From: Curtobacterium pusillum
Lineage (GTDB): Bacteria > Actinomycetota > Actinomycetes > Actinomycetales > Microbacteriaceae
Length of the DNA stretch: 64,000 nucleotides
Reading direction: 5' to 3'
Assembly (NCBI RefSeq): GCF_007673235.1
Contig: NZ_VDZH01000002.1
Span: forward strand, 575,652-639,651
Part shown: positions 15,960 to 24,436 of the stretch, piece by piece
How the letters are laid out: every line of letters begins with the position of its first letter
How positions within the stretch are numbered: the stretch's first letter is position 1
The notes under the pieces: generated by a model
The model's database searches: none
What the model was told of the DNA's origin: nothing
Seen by the model: only the letters and a program-made list of their open reading frames with translations
Translations under genes and position numbers: made by a program

Positions 15960-18179
15960 GTGACCGCAGTCCCACCGACGTCCGATCCCATCCCCCCGAC
16001 CGGCCCCGTCGGCTCCGACGCGCCACGTGTCGTCGAGGACGCACCGCGCAAGAAGGGCAAGCTGCGCGCGTTCCTCACGAGCGGGTCGCTGGACATCCAG
16101 TCGAAACTGCTGGTCATGCTCCTCGCCGTGAGCATCCTGGCTTCGCTCGTGGTCGGCGTGGTCGGCTACCTGAACGGCCGGAACTCGCTCGAGAACGCCG
16201 CGTTCAACCAGGTGACGTCCCTGCGCGAGGCCAGGATCACGGAGCTCAAGCGCTCGTTCGGGCAGTTCACCCAGTCGGTGGTGGCCCAGACCCGCAACGA
16301 GAGCGTGATCGGCGCGACGAAGGCGTTCGAGTCCGGGTGGGACGACCTGCAGTCGCGGCCGGTGTCGGACGACGACCACACGAAGGTCGACGCCTGGTAC
16401 CGGGACAGTTTCGTGCCGCAGCTCGACAAGGCTTCCGGTGGGACCGCGAACCCGGACCAGTTCGCGCCGACCGAGGATCCGCAGGCCTACCTGCAGGCGC
16501 GGTACACGGCGCCGTTCAACGACTACGACAAGGCCATCGAGCAGGACGACGCCGGTGACGGCAGCGCCTGGTCGAGGGCGCACGCGGAGTACCAGTCGTA
16601 CTTCCAGCAGGCGGTGGAGGCCGCGGGGTACGAGGACCTGCTGCTCATGAACACCGACGGGGACGTCGTCTACTCGGCGTACTCCGGCGCGGACCTCGGG
16701 ACGAACCTCGACAGCGGGCCGTACCGCGACTCGAACCTCGCGGCCGGGTACCAGCAGGCCCTGCAGCTGACGAGCTCGGATGACTTCGTGGTCACCGACT
16801 TCGCCCGGTACGTACCGAGCCTCAACGTCCCGACGCTCTGGGTGATGTCGCCGGTGGGGGAGGACGGCAAGATCATCGGCGTGATGGCGGTCCAGGTGCC
16901 GATCAGCCTCGTCAACAACGTCATGACGGGCAACGACCAGTGGAAGGACGACGGCCTCGGCGACACCGGGGAGTCGTACCTCGTCGGCGCCGACCACCTC
17001 ATGCGGTCGTACCCGCGCCAGCTCATCGAGCACCCGAAGCAGTACCAGCGCGACGTCGTCGCTGCCGGGACGGCACCGTCGACGGCGGCCCGCCAGGTCG
17101 CGGTGAAGGGCTCCGTCCTGTTGCAGGAGGTGAACACCACCCCGGTGACCCGGGCGCTGCAGGGCAAGTCGGGGACGGTGATCTCGACGGACTACCGCGG
17201 GAAGGAGGTCCTGTCGGCGTACGCCCCGCTCGAGGTCGATGGCCTCCGGTGGGTCGTCGTCGCACAGACGGACACCTCCGAGGCGTTCGCGCCCGTGAAC
17301 GACTTCGCGCGCAACATCGGCCTCGCCCTGGTCGGCATCATCGTGCTCGTGAGCCTGCTGTCGCTGCTCTTGGCGCAGGTGTTCGTCCGACCGATCCGGC
17401 GCCTGCAGACGGCGGTGAACCGGGTGAGTTCGGGTGACCTCGGCGTCGAGGTGAAGACGAAGGCCGGCGACGAGATCGGCGACCTCGGCCTGGCGTTCAA
17501 CGACATGAGTCGCAGCCTGCAGGTGAAACAGGACCTGCTCGACGAACAGCGACGGCAGAACGACACGCTGCTGCTGACCCTGATGCCCGAGGAGGTCGCG
17601 CGCCGCTACAAGCAGGGCGACGAGACCATCGCGGCCGACCACCAGGACGTCGCCGTCGTCTACGCGGACATCATCGGATTCGACGAGTTCGCGTCCGGGC
17701 TCACCGCCGAGGAGTCCCTGTCGCTCGTGAACGACGTGTGGCGCTCCCTCGACGAGGCAGCCGGCCGGCACGGCATCGAGCGGGTCCGCACGACGCGGAG
17801 CGGCTACCTCGCCAGCTGCGGCCTGAGCGTGCCGCGGGTCGACAACGTCCGTCGGGTCGTCGACTGGGCCGAAGAGGCGCAGGGCGTCCTCGAACGGTTC
17901 AACGCCCAGCACGGGGCGAAGATCGGTCTCCGTGCCGGCATCGACACCGGCCAGGTCACGAGCGGTCTGGTCGGCCGGTCGAGCATCGTCTACGACATGT
18001 GGGGCGACGCCGTGAGCCTGGCGTACCGCGTGCAGGGCATCGCGCCGACGCCCGGTGTGTACGCGACGCAGCGGGTCGTGGACAAGCTCGGTGACCGCGG
18101 CGGCGTGCAGGACGTCGGTGAGGTCCAGACCCAGGCCGGCCCGCAGCGGATCTGGCGTCTCGAGCGGAGCGCATCGTGA
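15960..18179 (+). CDS. Membrane class III nucleotidyl cyclase homologue with degenerate active site
   Basis: A 739-residue protein: Pro-rich cytosolic head, membrane span (about 48-70), a ~320-residue dCache-like extracytoplasmic sensor, second span (NIGLALVGIIVLVSLLSLLLA), HAMP (VRPIRRLQTAVNRVSSGDL), coiled linker and a C-terminal cyclase domain. The first metal Asp is present (Asp570 in YADIIGF), but the second, expected 44 residues later in a GD motif, is Ser614 (TRSGY). The transition-state Asn is Ser686, while the Arg four residues on (Arg690) remains, and the adenine-selecting Lys looks replaced by Arg. Catalysis is therefore doubtful. GTG 15960 follows GGAG. It overlaps the MscS gene (GTGA). 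Confidence 0.85.
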   Translation: MTAVPPTSDPIPPTGPVGSDAPRVVEDAPRKKGKLRAFLTSGSLDIQSKLLVMLLAVSILASLVVGVVGYLNGRNSLENAAFNQVTSLREARITELKRSFGQFTQSVVAQTRNESVIGATKAFESGWDDLQSRPVSDDDHTKVDAWYRDSFVPQLDKASGGTANPDQFAPTEDPQAYLQARYTAPFNDYDKAIEQDDAGDGSAWSRAHAEYQSYFQQAVEAAGYEDLLLMNTDGDVVYSAYSGADLGTNLDSGPYRDSNLAAGYQQALQLTSSDDFVVTDFARYVPSLNVPTLWVMSPVGEDGKIIGVMAVQVPISLVNNVMTGNDQWKDDGLGDTGESYLVGADHLMRSYPRQLIEHPKQYQRDVVAAGTAPSTAARQVAVKGSVLLQEVNTTPVTRALQGKSGTVISTDYRGKEVLSAYAPLEVDGLRWVVVAQTDTSEAFAPVNDFARNIGLALVGIIVLVSLLSLLLAQVFVRPIRRLQTAVNRVSSGDLGVEVKTKAGDEIGDLGLAFNDMSRSLQVKQDLLDEQRRQNDTLLLTLMPEEVARRYKQGDETIAADHQDVAVVYADIIGFDEFASGLTAEESLSLVNDVWRSLDEAAGRHGIERVRTTRSGYLASCGLSVPRVDNVRRVVDWAEEAQGVLERFNAQHGAKIGLRAGIDTGQVTSGLVGRSSIVYDMWGDAVSLAYRVQGIAPTPGVYATQRVVDKLGDRGGVQDVGEVQTQAGPQRIWRLERSAS

Positions 18180-19609
18180 CCGCGTTCTGGGAGCAGCCCT
18201 GGTTCTGGCCCGCGATCAGCGTGATCGTCGGGCTCCCGCTGCTGCTGTTGATCCTGACGGAGCTGCAGTCGAACCTCGAGCGCCGCGGCAACTCGCTGCA
18301 CAAGGTGATCGGGCTGCTCCGGAACGCCGTCGTACCGATCATCGCGATCCTGATCCTGTCCGTGCAGGTCACCGACGCGGTCGACCCGGGCAAGCCCGTG
18401 GTGAACCAGATCATCGGCACGGTGCTCGGCTTCCTGGTGATCGTCTTCGTGCTGAACGGCCTGAACATCGTCCTGTTCACGAACGCCCGGAAGGGCTCGT
18501 GGCGCGAGAAGATCCCGTCGATCTTCGTGGACATCGCCCGGATCGTGCTCATCGCCCTCGGGCTCGCGCTCGTGTTCAAGATCGTGTGGGGCGCCGACGT
18601 CGGCGGGATCTTCACGGCCCTCGGCGTCGGCTCGCTCGTCATCGGTCTCGCGCTGCAGTCCGCCGTCGGTCCGGTCATCGCCGGTCTGTTCCTGCTGTTC
18701 GAGCAGCCGTTCCGGCTGGGCGACTGGCTCGACGCGGGCGGGGTGCGTGGCCGGGTCGTCGAGGTGAACTGGCGGTCGGTGCACATCGACACGGGCGCCG
18801 GGATCCTGATCATGCCGAACTCCTCGCTGGCGGGGGCGTCGTTCACGAACCTCAGCCGGACGGGAGGCACGTTCCCGGTCTCGACCGACGTCACGTTCAC
18901 GACGGACGACCCTCCGGCGGCCGTGGTCGCGCTCCTGCAGCGGGTCGCGACGGGCCTGCAGCAGCGCTACCCGGGCACCCAGCCGGTCGCGGTCCCGACG
19001 GGTGGGTCCGGGTACACGGTCTCGTTCGAGGTGCGCGGTCCCTCGCAGGAAGGGGACGCGCTCGCCCAGTTCCGGATGTGGCTCTGGTACGCCGCCCGGC
19101 GTGCGGGGCTCGGGCTGGACGGCGACACCACCGACGACTTCATCACCGACGAACGGCGGGACGAGGCGCTCGCGACGATCGCCCCGACCCTGTACCTGAC
19201 CGGGGACGACACCACCGCGATGGCCCCGCTCGTACGGCTCGAGCGGTACGCGGCGGGGGAGACCATCGTCACCGCGGGCACCGTGCCCGACGCCGTGCGG
19301 TTCGTGCTCGTGGGGAGCGTCGACCTGCGCGTCCCGTTCGAGGACACCCAGCTGCCGGCGACGCGGGTCGAGGCGGGGGACTACCTCGGCCAGACGGCGC
19401 TCACCCGGGAGGCACTCCTCACCACCGCCGTCGCGCTCACCGAGGTCGCCGTCCTCGTCGTGCCCGCCACCGCCCTCGACCAGATCGTGCGCGGGACGCC
19501 GGCCCTCGCGCGGGACATGGGCGACGTCATCGACCGCCGTCGGCAGGAGGTCTCGGCCGCGGTGTCCGCACACGTCGAGTCCCAGCAGAAGACGGTGTCC
19601 GCCGCCTAG
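18176..19609 (+). CDS. MscS-type channel with C-terminal cyclic-nucleotide-binding-like domain
   Basis: A 477-residue protein. N-terminal spans are followed by the MscS pore/beta region (ALGVGSLVIGLALQSAVGPVIAGLF; QPFRLGDWLD; VVEVNWRSVHIDT; IMPNSSLAG), then from about residue 345 a Crp-type cyclic-nucleotide-binding fold (RYAAGETIVTAGTVPDAVRFVLVGSVDL). Such fusions are known as bCNG channels. In the phosphate-binding cassette the usual GE...RSA becomes GQ...TTA: Gln406 replaces Glu and Thr416 replaces the phosphate-binding Arg, so normal cAMP binding is unlikely. It is coupled by GTGA overlap to the cyclase homologue. From memory, M. tuberculosis Rv2435c/Rv2434c form a similar pair. Confidence 0.88.
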   Translation: MTAFWEQPWFWPAISVIVGLPLLLLILTELQSNLERRGNSLHKVIGLLRNAVVPIIAILILSVQVTDAVDPGKPVVNQIIGTVLGFLVIVFVLNGLNIVLFTNARKGSWREKIPSIFVDIARIVLIALGLALVFKIVWGADVGGIFTALGVGSLVIGLALQSAVGPVIAGLFLLFEQPFRLGDWLDAGGVRGRVVEVNWRSVHIDTGAGILIMPNSSLAGASFTNLSRTGGTFPVSTDVTFTTDDPPAAVVALLQRVATGLQQRYPGTQPVAVPTGGSGYTVSFEVRGPSQEGDALAQFRMWLWYAARRAGLGLDGDTTDDFITDERRDEALATIAPTLYLTGDDTTAMAPLVRLERYAAGETIVTAGTVPDAVRFVLVGSVDLRVPFEDTQLPATRVEAGDYLGQTALTREALLTTAVALTEVAVLVVPATALDQIVRGTPALARDMGDVIDRRRQEVSAAVSAHVESQQKTVSAA

Positions 19610-19612
19610 ACT
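19607..19612 (+). promoter_or_regulatory. -10-like hexamer TAGACT, 7 nt before GTG 19620
   Basis: The TAG stop codon of the MscS gene forms the first three bases of the hexamer. Seven bases later comes the GTG of cbs, so cbs probably has its own leaderless transcript inside the tail of the upstream operon. Confidence 0.55.
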
Positions 19613-19619
19613 CGACGGC

Positions 19620-20984
19620 GTGCGATACGCGAACTCCGTCGTCGACCTCGTCGGCGACACCCCGCTCGTCAAGCTCAACCGGGTGACCGAGGGGGTCCGT
19701 GCGACCGTCCTCGTGAAGGTCGAGTACCTCAACCCCGGCGGTTCCTCGAAGGACCGGATCGCCACCCGGATCATCGACGCGGCCGAGGCCTCCGGTGACC
19801 TGCGACCGGGCGGCACGATCGTCGAGCCGACCTCCGGCAACACCGGGGTGGGGCTCGCGCTCGTCGCCCAGCAGCGCGGGTACCGGTGCGTGTTCGTGCT
19901 GCCGGACAAGGTCGGCGAGGACAAGCGGAACGTCCTGACGGCGTACGGGGCCGAGATCGTCGTGACGCCCACCGCGGTGCCGCCGGAGCACCCCGAGTCC
20001 TACTACTCGGTGTCCGACCGGCTCGTCCGCGAGATCCCGGGCGCCTACAAGCCGAACCAGTACGCGAACCCGAACGGCCCGCGCAGCCACTACGAGACCA
20101 CCGGTCCGGAGATCTGGCGCGACACCGAGCAGCAGATCACCCACTTCGTCGCGGGCGTCGGCACGGGCGGCACGATCTCGGGTACCGGCCGGTTCCTGAA
20201 GGAGGCCTCCGACGGACGCGTCCGCATCGTCGGGGCCGACCCGGAGGGCTCCGTCTACTCGGGCGGCACCGGCCGGCCGTACCTGGTCGAGGGCGTCGGC
20301 GAGGACTTCTGGCCCGACGCCTACGACGCCGGCGTGCCGGACGAGATCATCGCCGTCTCGGACGCCGACTCGTTCGCGATGACCCGTCGCCTCGCGCGCG
20401 AAGAGGGTCTGCTCGTCGGCGGGTCGAGCGGCATGGCCGTCGTCGCCGCCCTGCGTGCCGCACGGGACCTCACCGAGGACGACGTCGTCGTGGTGCTCCT
20501 GCCCGACGGCGGTCGCGGCTACCTCGGCAAGATCTTCAACGACCGGTGGATGCGCTCCTACGGCTTCGCCGAGACCGACGACGAGCGCACCGTCGGGTCG
20601 CTCATCGCGGGCAAGGACGGCCGTCTGCCGGACCTCGTCCACGCCCACCCCGCGGACACCGTGCGCGAGGTCGTCGACATCATGACGAAGTACGGCGTCT
20701 CGCAGATGCCCGTGCTCAGCGCGGAACCGCCCGTCGTCATCGGCGAGGTCGTCGGCGCGGTGGCGGAGAAGGACCTGCTCGAGCAGGTCTTCACCGGCGC
20801 GGCGAAGATGGCGGACGCCCTGACCGGCTTCGTGGGGGAGCCGCTGCCGCTCATCGGTGTCGGCGAGTCGGTGTCCTCGGCCCGTCGCGCGCTCGAGTCC
20901 GTCGACGCGCTCCTGGTGGTCGAGGACGGCAAGCCCGTCACCGTCCTGACCCGCCACGACCTCCTGACCTACCTCTCCGAGTGA
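19620..20984 (+). CDS. cbs: Cystathionine beta-synthase
   Basis: A 454-residue PLP enzyme that condenses serine and homocysteine to cystathionine. The PLP lysine lies in NPGGSSKDRIA, followed by EPTSGNTGVGLA, the phosphate loop GTGGTISG and GGSSGMA. The C-terminal third (from about residue 330) holds two CBS modules (HPADTVREVVDIMTKYGVSQMPV; LESVDALLVVEDGKPVTVLT), the usual regulatory Bateman unit. GTG 19620 lies 7 nt after TAGACT. metB follows after a 59-bp spacer made of loose CCGAC repeats, so the two make a reverse transsulfuration unit. Confidence 0.94.
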   Translation: MRYANSVVDLVGDTPLVKLNRVTEGVRATVLVKVEYLNPGGSSKDRIATRIIDAAEASGDLRPGGTIVEPTSGNTGVGLALVAQQRGYRCVFVLPDKVGEDKRNVLTAYGAEIVVTPTAVPPEHPESYYSVSDRLVREIPGAYKPNQYANPNGPRSHYETTGPEIWRDTEQQITHFVAGVGTGGTISGTGRFLKEASDGRVRIVGADPEGSVYSGGTGRPYLVEGVGEDFWPDAYDAGVPDEIIAVSDADSFAMTRRLAREEGLLVGGSSGMAVVAALRAARDLTEDDVVVVLLPDGGRGYLGKIFNDRWMRSYGFAETDDERTVGSLIAGKDGRLPDLVHAHPADTVREVVDIMTKYGVSQMPVLSAEPPVVIGEVVGAVAEKDLLEQVFTGAAKMADALTGFVGEPLPLIGVGESVSSARRALESVDALLVVEDGKPVTVLTRHDLLTYLSE

Positions 20985-21043
20985 CCCGCCCGACCCGCCC
21001 GATCCGACCGACCCGACCGAACCGACCGAGGAACGAAGCCCGC

Positions 21044-22189
21044 ATGACCGAGTTCAGCACCCGTGCCGTCCACGCCGGACAGGAGCCCGACGGCCCCACC
21101 GGCGCCGTCATCCCGCCGATCCACCTGACGTCCACGTACGTGCAGGACGGCATCGGCGGCATGCGGAACGGCTACGAGTACTCCCGCGCCGGCAACCCGA
21201 CGCGCGACTCGCTGCAGACCCTGCTCGCCGACCTCGACGGAGGCGTCGCGGCGTACTCCTTCGCGTCCGGTCTGGCCGCCGAGGACGCCCTGCTCCGCGC
21301 CGCCCTCGTCCCCGGGGCCCGCGTGGTGATGGGCAACGACGTGTACGGCGGCACCCACCGCCTGGTGAGCCGGTTGCACGTCCCGTGGGGCGTCGAGCTC
21401 GTCGTGGTGGACATGAGCGACCTCGACCAGGTCCGTGCCGCGCTCGAGGACGCGCCGGACCAGACCGTGCTGTGGGTCGAGACGCCGACGAACCCGCTCA
21501 TGAAGATCGCCGACATCGCGGCCCTCGCCGAGCTCGGTCACGGGGCCGGTGCGCTCGTCGTCGTCGACAACACCTTCGCGTCGCCCTACCTGCAGCAGCC
21601 GCTGTCGCTCGGCGCCGACGTCGTCGTCTACTCCACCACGAAGTACCTCGGCGGCCACTCGGACGTCGTCGGTGGTGCCGTGGTGCTCGCCGACGAGGAA
21701 CTCGCCGCGAAGGTCCAGTTCCTGCAGTTCGGCGCCGGCGCGGTCTCGTCGCCGTTCGACGCGTTCCTGACCACCCGCGGCATCAAGACGCTCGCGGTCC
21801 GGATGGAGCGGCACTCGCAGAACGCGCAGGCCGTGGCCGAGGCCCTCGTCGCCGCGCCCGGCGTCGAGCGTGTCTACTACCCGGGACTCGCCGACCACCC
21901 CGGCCACGACGTCGCCGCACGCCAGATGCGCGGGTTCGGCGGCATGCTCTCGGTCGCGCTCTCGGGCGGTCCCGAGGCCGCACGGCGGTTCGCCGAGTCG
22001 ACGGAGCTGTTCGCGCTCGCCGAGTCCCTCGGTGGCGTCGAGTCGCTGATCGGGTACCCGAGCGAGATGACGCACGCCTCGGTGAAGGGGACGGAACTGG
22101 CCGTCCCGGAGAACGTCGTCCGCCTGTCGGTCGGCATCGAGGACGCCGGCGACCTCGTCGCGGACCTGCAGCAGGCGCTGCAGCGCTGA
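21044..22189 (+). CDS. metB: Cystathionine gamma-synthase / gamma-lyase
   Basis: A 381-residue PLP enzyme of the Cys/Met metabolism family. Markers are the substrate loop EYSRAGNPTR, the PLP-stacking and Asp strand (ALVVVDNTFASPYLQQP), the PLP lysine in YSTTKYLGGHSD and the C-terminal VRLSVGIEDAGDLVADL. ATG 21044 follows GAGGAAC. Placed after cbs, it could form cystathionine from an activated homoserine and cysteine or cleave cystathionine to cysteine; actinobacterial members often do both and the sequence does not separate them. A family A hairpin follows. Confidence 0.93.
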   Translation: MTEFSTRAVHAGQEPDGPTGAVIPPIHLTSTYVQDGIGGMRNGYEYSRAGNPTRDSLQTLLADLDGGVAAYSFASGLAAEDALLRAALVPGARVVMGNDVYGGTHRLVSRLHVPWGVELVVVDMSDLDQVRAALEDAPDQTVLWVETPTNPLMKIADIAALAELGHGAGALVVVDNTFASPYLQQPLSLGADVVVYSTTKYLGGHSDVVGGAVVLADEELAAKVQFLQFGAGAVSSPFDAFLTTRGIKTLAVRMERHSQNAQAVAEALVAAPGVERVYYPGLADHPGHDVAARQMRGFGGMLSVALSGGPEAARRFAESTELFALAESLGGVESLIGYPSEMTHASVKGTELAVPENVVRLSVGIEDAGDLVADLQQALQR

Positions 22190-22211
22190 GGCGCTGGACA
22201 GCTGAAGAACC

Positions 22212-22259
22212 GACGGCCTGGAGGCACGTGGCGGCCCCGCCACGCTTCTCCAGGCCGTC
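22212..22259. repeat. Family A intergenic palindrome
   Basis: GACGGCCTGGAG... pairs with ...CTCCAGGCCGTC across 48 bp with one internal mismatch block. It lies 22 bp after metB and just before the MFS promoter. Confidence 0.82.
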
Positions 22260-22271
22260 AGTGGCTGGCCC

Positions 22272-22277
22272 TACGAT
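22272..22277 (+). promoter_or_regulatory. -10-like hexamer TACGAT, 6 nt before GTG 22284
   Basis: TACGAT, six bases, then the GTG of the MFS transporter; no Shine-Dalgarno. It fits the leaderless pattern. Confidence 0.5.
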
Positions 22278-22283
22278 GATCGG

Positions 22284-23672
22284 GTGAGCACCGCCGCGAC
22301 GAGGACCAGTCTGTTCAGCGGCCCGTACGCCCTCGCCACCGTCGGCATGGTCGCGATCGTCGCCGTCGCCGCGTTCCAGAACCTCGCGATGACGACCGTC
22401 ATGCCGGAGATCAGCCGGGACCTCGACGGCGAGACCCTCTACGCGCTGGCGTTCGCGGCACCGCTCGCCGCCGGCGTGCCGGGGATGGTCCTCGCGGGCA
22501 ACTGGACGGACCGTGCCGGTGGCCGGATCGTGGCGTGGGTGTCCGCCGGCCTGTTCGCGATCGGCACCGCGATCGTCATGCTGGCTCCGACGATGGAGGT
22601 CTTCCTCGCCGGACGCCTCGTCGAGGGCTTCGGCGCCGGCGCGATCGACGTCGTGCTCTACGTGCTCGTCGCCCGGATCTTCCCGGCCGAGCTGCACGGT
22701 CCCGTGTTCGCCGGGTTCGCCGCCGCGTGGGTGGTGCCGGCGCTGGTCGGTCCGGCGCTCGCGGGCATCGTGACCGACGTCTGGAACTGGCACTGGGTCT
22801 TCGCGGGGGCGCTCGTGATCGCCGTCGGCGCGTTCACGTTGCTCGTCCCGACGCTCGGCCGGCTGCACCCGCCCGCAGTCGAGCTCCGGCCACCGTGGCA
22901 GCGCTCCCGGATCGGCTGGTCGGTCGCGGCCGCCGTGGCGATCCTGCTGCTGAACGTCGCCCCGGACCTCGGCGCGTGGGCACGGGTCGCCGCCGTGGTG
23001 ATCGGCCTCGTCGGCACGTGGTTCGCGCTCCGCCCGCTGCTGCCGACCGGCACCTTCCGTGCGGCGCCCGGGTTGCCGTCGGTGATCCTGCTGCGCGGCC
23101 TCGTCGCGGCGTCGTTCTTCGGGAGCGAGGCGTACGTGCCGTTCCTGCTGCAGGCGAAGGACGGCCTGTCCGCCTCGGCCGCCGGGCTCGCACTGACGGT
23201 GGCGGCGCTGAGCTGGGCGGGGTCGAGCTGGCTGCACGGTCGGTTGGGCGAGGAACGGCTCACCGCCGCCCGGACGTTCGGCGTCGGGTTGTCGCTTGTG
23301 CTCGTCAGCCTGCTCACGGCACTCGCGGTCGCGTCGTTCGGCCTGCCCTGGTGGGTGCTCGTCGTCGGGTGGTTCGTCGGCGGAGCGGGCATGGGAGCGG
23401 TCTACCCGCGGACCTCGATGTTGACGCTCCGGTTCTCGGGCGAGGGCGACGACGGCTTCGCGAGCTCGGCCCTGACGATCGCGGACGCCTCGGGCAGCGT
23501 GATCGGACTCGCCGTCACGGGCCTGCTGTTCATCGGCACGGGTGGTGCGGACGGCGCCGTGTCGTTCCCGCTCGTCTTCGGCGGCATGACGCTCATCGCG
23601 GCACTCGCCGTCGTCGCCGTCCGTCGCCTGGGTCCGGTCCCGGCACCGGCCGCGGCACCAGTTGGCGGGTAG
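22284..23672 (+). CDS. MFS transporter (DHA2-like)
   Basis: A 462-residue polytopic membrane protein of the major facilitator superfamily. The first spans include MTTVMPEISRDLDGE, and the span 2-3 loop has LAGNWTDRAGGR (motif A-like). Motif C-type features (WVVPALVGPALAGIVTD) point to the drug:H+ antiporter branch. Fourteen or so hydrophobic segments can be drawn. It is flanked upstream by a family A hairpin and downstream by a lipoprotein gene whose promoter overlaps its stop codon. The substrate is unknown; export of small hydrophobic compounds is the family norm. Confidence 0.85.
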   Translation: MSTAATRTSLFSGPYALATVGMVAIVAVAAFQNLAMTTVMPEISRDLDGETLYALAFAAPLAAGVPGMVLAGNWTDRAGGRIVAWVSAGLFAIGTAIVMLAPTMEVFLAGRLVEGFGAGAIDVVLYVLVARIFPAELHGPVFAGFAAAWVVPALVGPALAGIVTDVWNWHWVFAGALVIAVGAFTLLVPTLGRLHPPAVELRPPWQRSRIGWSVAAAVAILLLNVAPDLGAWARVAAVVIGLVGTWFALRPLLPTGTFRAAPGLPSVILLRGLVAASFFGSEAYVPFLLQAKDGLSASAAGLALTVAALSWAGSSWLHGRLGEERLTAARTFGVGLSLVLVSLLTALAVASFGLPWWVLVVGWFVGGAGMGAVYPRTSMLTLRFSGEGDDGFASSALTIADASGSVIGLAVTGLLFIGTGGADGAVSFPLVFGGMTLIAALAVVAVRRLGPVPAPAAAPVGG

Positions 23673-23675
23673 CGT
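23670..23675 (+). promoter_or_regulatory. -10-like hexamer TAGCGT, 7 nt before GTG 23683
   Basis: The MFS stop codon TAG is the first half of the hexamer, exactly as at cbs. Seven bases later is the lipoprotein's GTG. Confidence 0.5.
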
Positions 23676-23682
23676 GGCACCC

Positions 23683-24255
23683 GTGCTCCTCCGCATCGTC
23701 GCCGCAGCCGTGATCGTCGGCTCCGCCCTCGCCCTCACCGGGTGCCAGGGCACGACGTCCGCGGCGCCGACCCCCGTGCAGAGCACAGACCTGACGAGCT
23801 CGGACGGCGGGTTCGACCAGCACGCCGTCGTCGGTGTCGTGCTCCTGCACGCCGCGGCCACCCCGGGCACGACCTCCGGCGGAGTGTCCCTGTCGGACCG
23901 GTTCCACGACGACCTGACCGCTGCCGGGTTCACCCCGGACGTGCGGGTCGCGGGCTCGGCCGACCCGGCGGCCGACCAGAGCACGGCGATGCGTGCGCTC
24001 GTCAAGGCCGGCGCGAAGGCGATCCTCGTCGAGGCAGCCGACCCGGCATCGCTGAGCGGCGAGGTCCAGGTCGCGCACGACGCCGGTGTGGTCATCGTCG
24101 CCCTCGGCGATCCGCTGCCGACGTCCGGCACGGGCGGGGACGGTGTGTCCGCCGACTACCGGGTGCAGGGCACGGACTCCGACGCCGCGACGGTGGCGCG
24201 TGCGACCGCGGTGGTCGAATCCCTCCAGCGGGGTGAGAAGCCCGTCGGCGACTGA
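23683..24255 (+). CDS. Small lipoprotein resembling half of a sugar-binding protein
   Basis: A 190-residue protein with a signal peptide ending in a lipobox (LALTGC), so it should be anchored outside the membrane by a diacylglyceryl-Cys. The rest reads like the first lobe of an RbsB-type periplasmic binding protein: VVGVVLLHAA, an amphipathic helix, AMRALVKAGAKAILVEAADPASL and VVIVALGDPLP. The second lobe is missing, so it is about half the family's usual length and may be an orphan or a remnant. GTG 23683 is chosen because it begins the signal peptide and lies 7 nt after TAGCGT. Confidence 0.7.
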   Translation: MLLRIVAAAVIVGSALALTGCQGTTSAAPTPVQSTDLTSSDGGFDQHAVVGVVLLHAAATPGTTSGGVSLSDRFHDDLTAAGFTPDVRVAGSADPAADQSTAMRALVKAGAKAILVEAADPASLSGEVQVAHDAGVVIVALGDPLPTSGTGGDGVSADYRVQGTDSDAATVARATAVVESLQRGEKPVGD

Positions 24256-24398
24256 CCCAGGTCGCACTCAGGCGCTGCTCGGCGGTCCCCAGCAACCACG
24301 GGGCGGTCGGCTGTGTGGAGGGACAGTATGAGTCCCCCGAACGGGTGACGTGGTTCGTCGGTGGAACGACCGACTGTCCGGGGTGACTCGGCGCTCAC

Positions 24399-24404
24399 TA
24401 CAGT
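24399..24404 (+). promoter_or_regulatory. -10-like TACAGT upstream of the S53 protease
   Basis: TACAGT would start transcription near 24411, giving a ~26-nt 5' UTR that includes the GAGAGGA ribosome site. No strong -35 box is seen 17 bp upstream. Confidence 0.4.
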
Positions 24405-24436
24405 CGCCTCACCGCAGCCCGTCGAGAGGACCCGAA

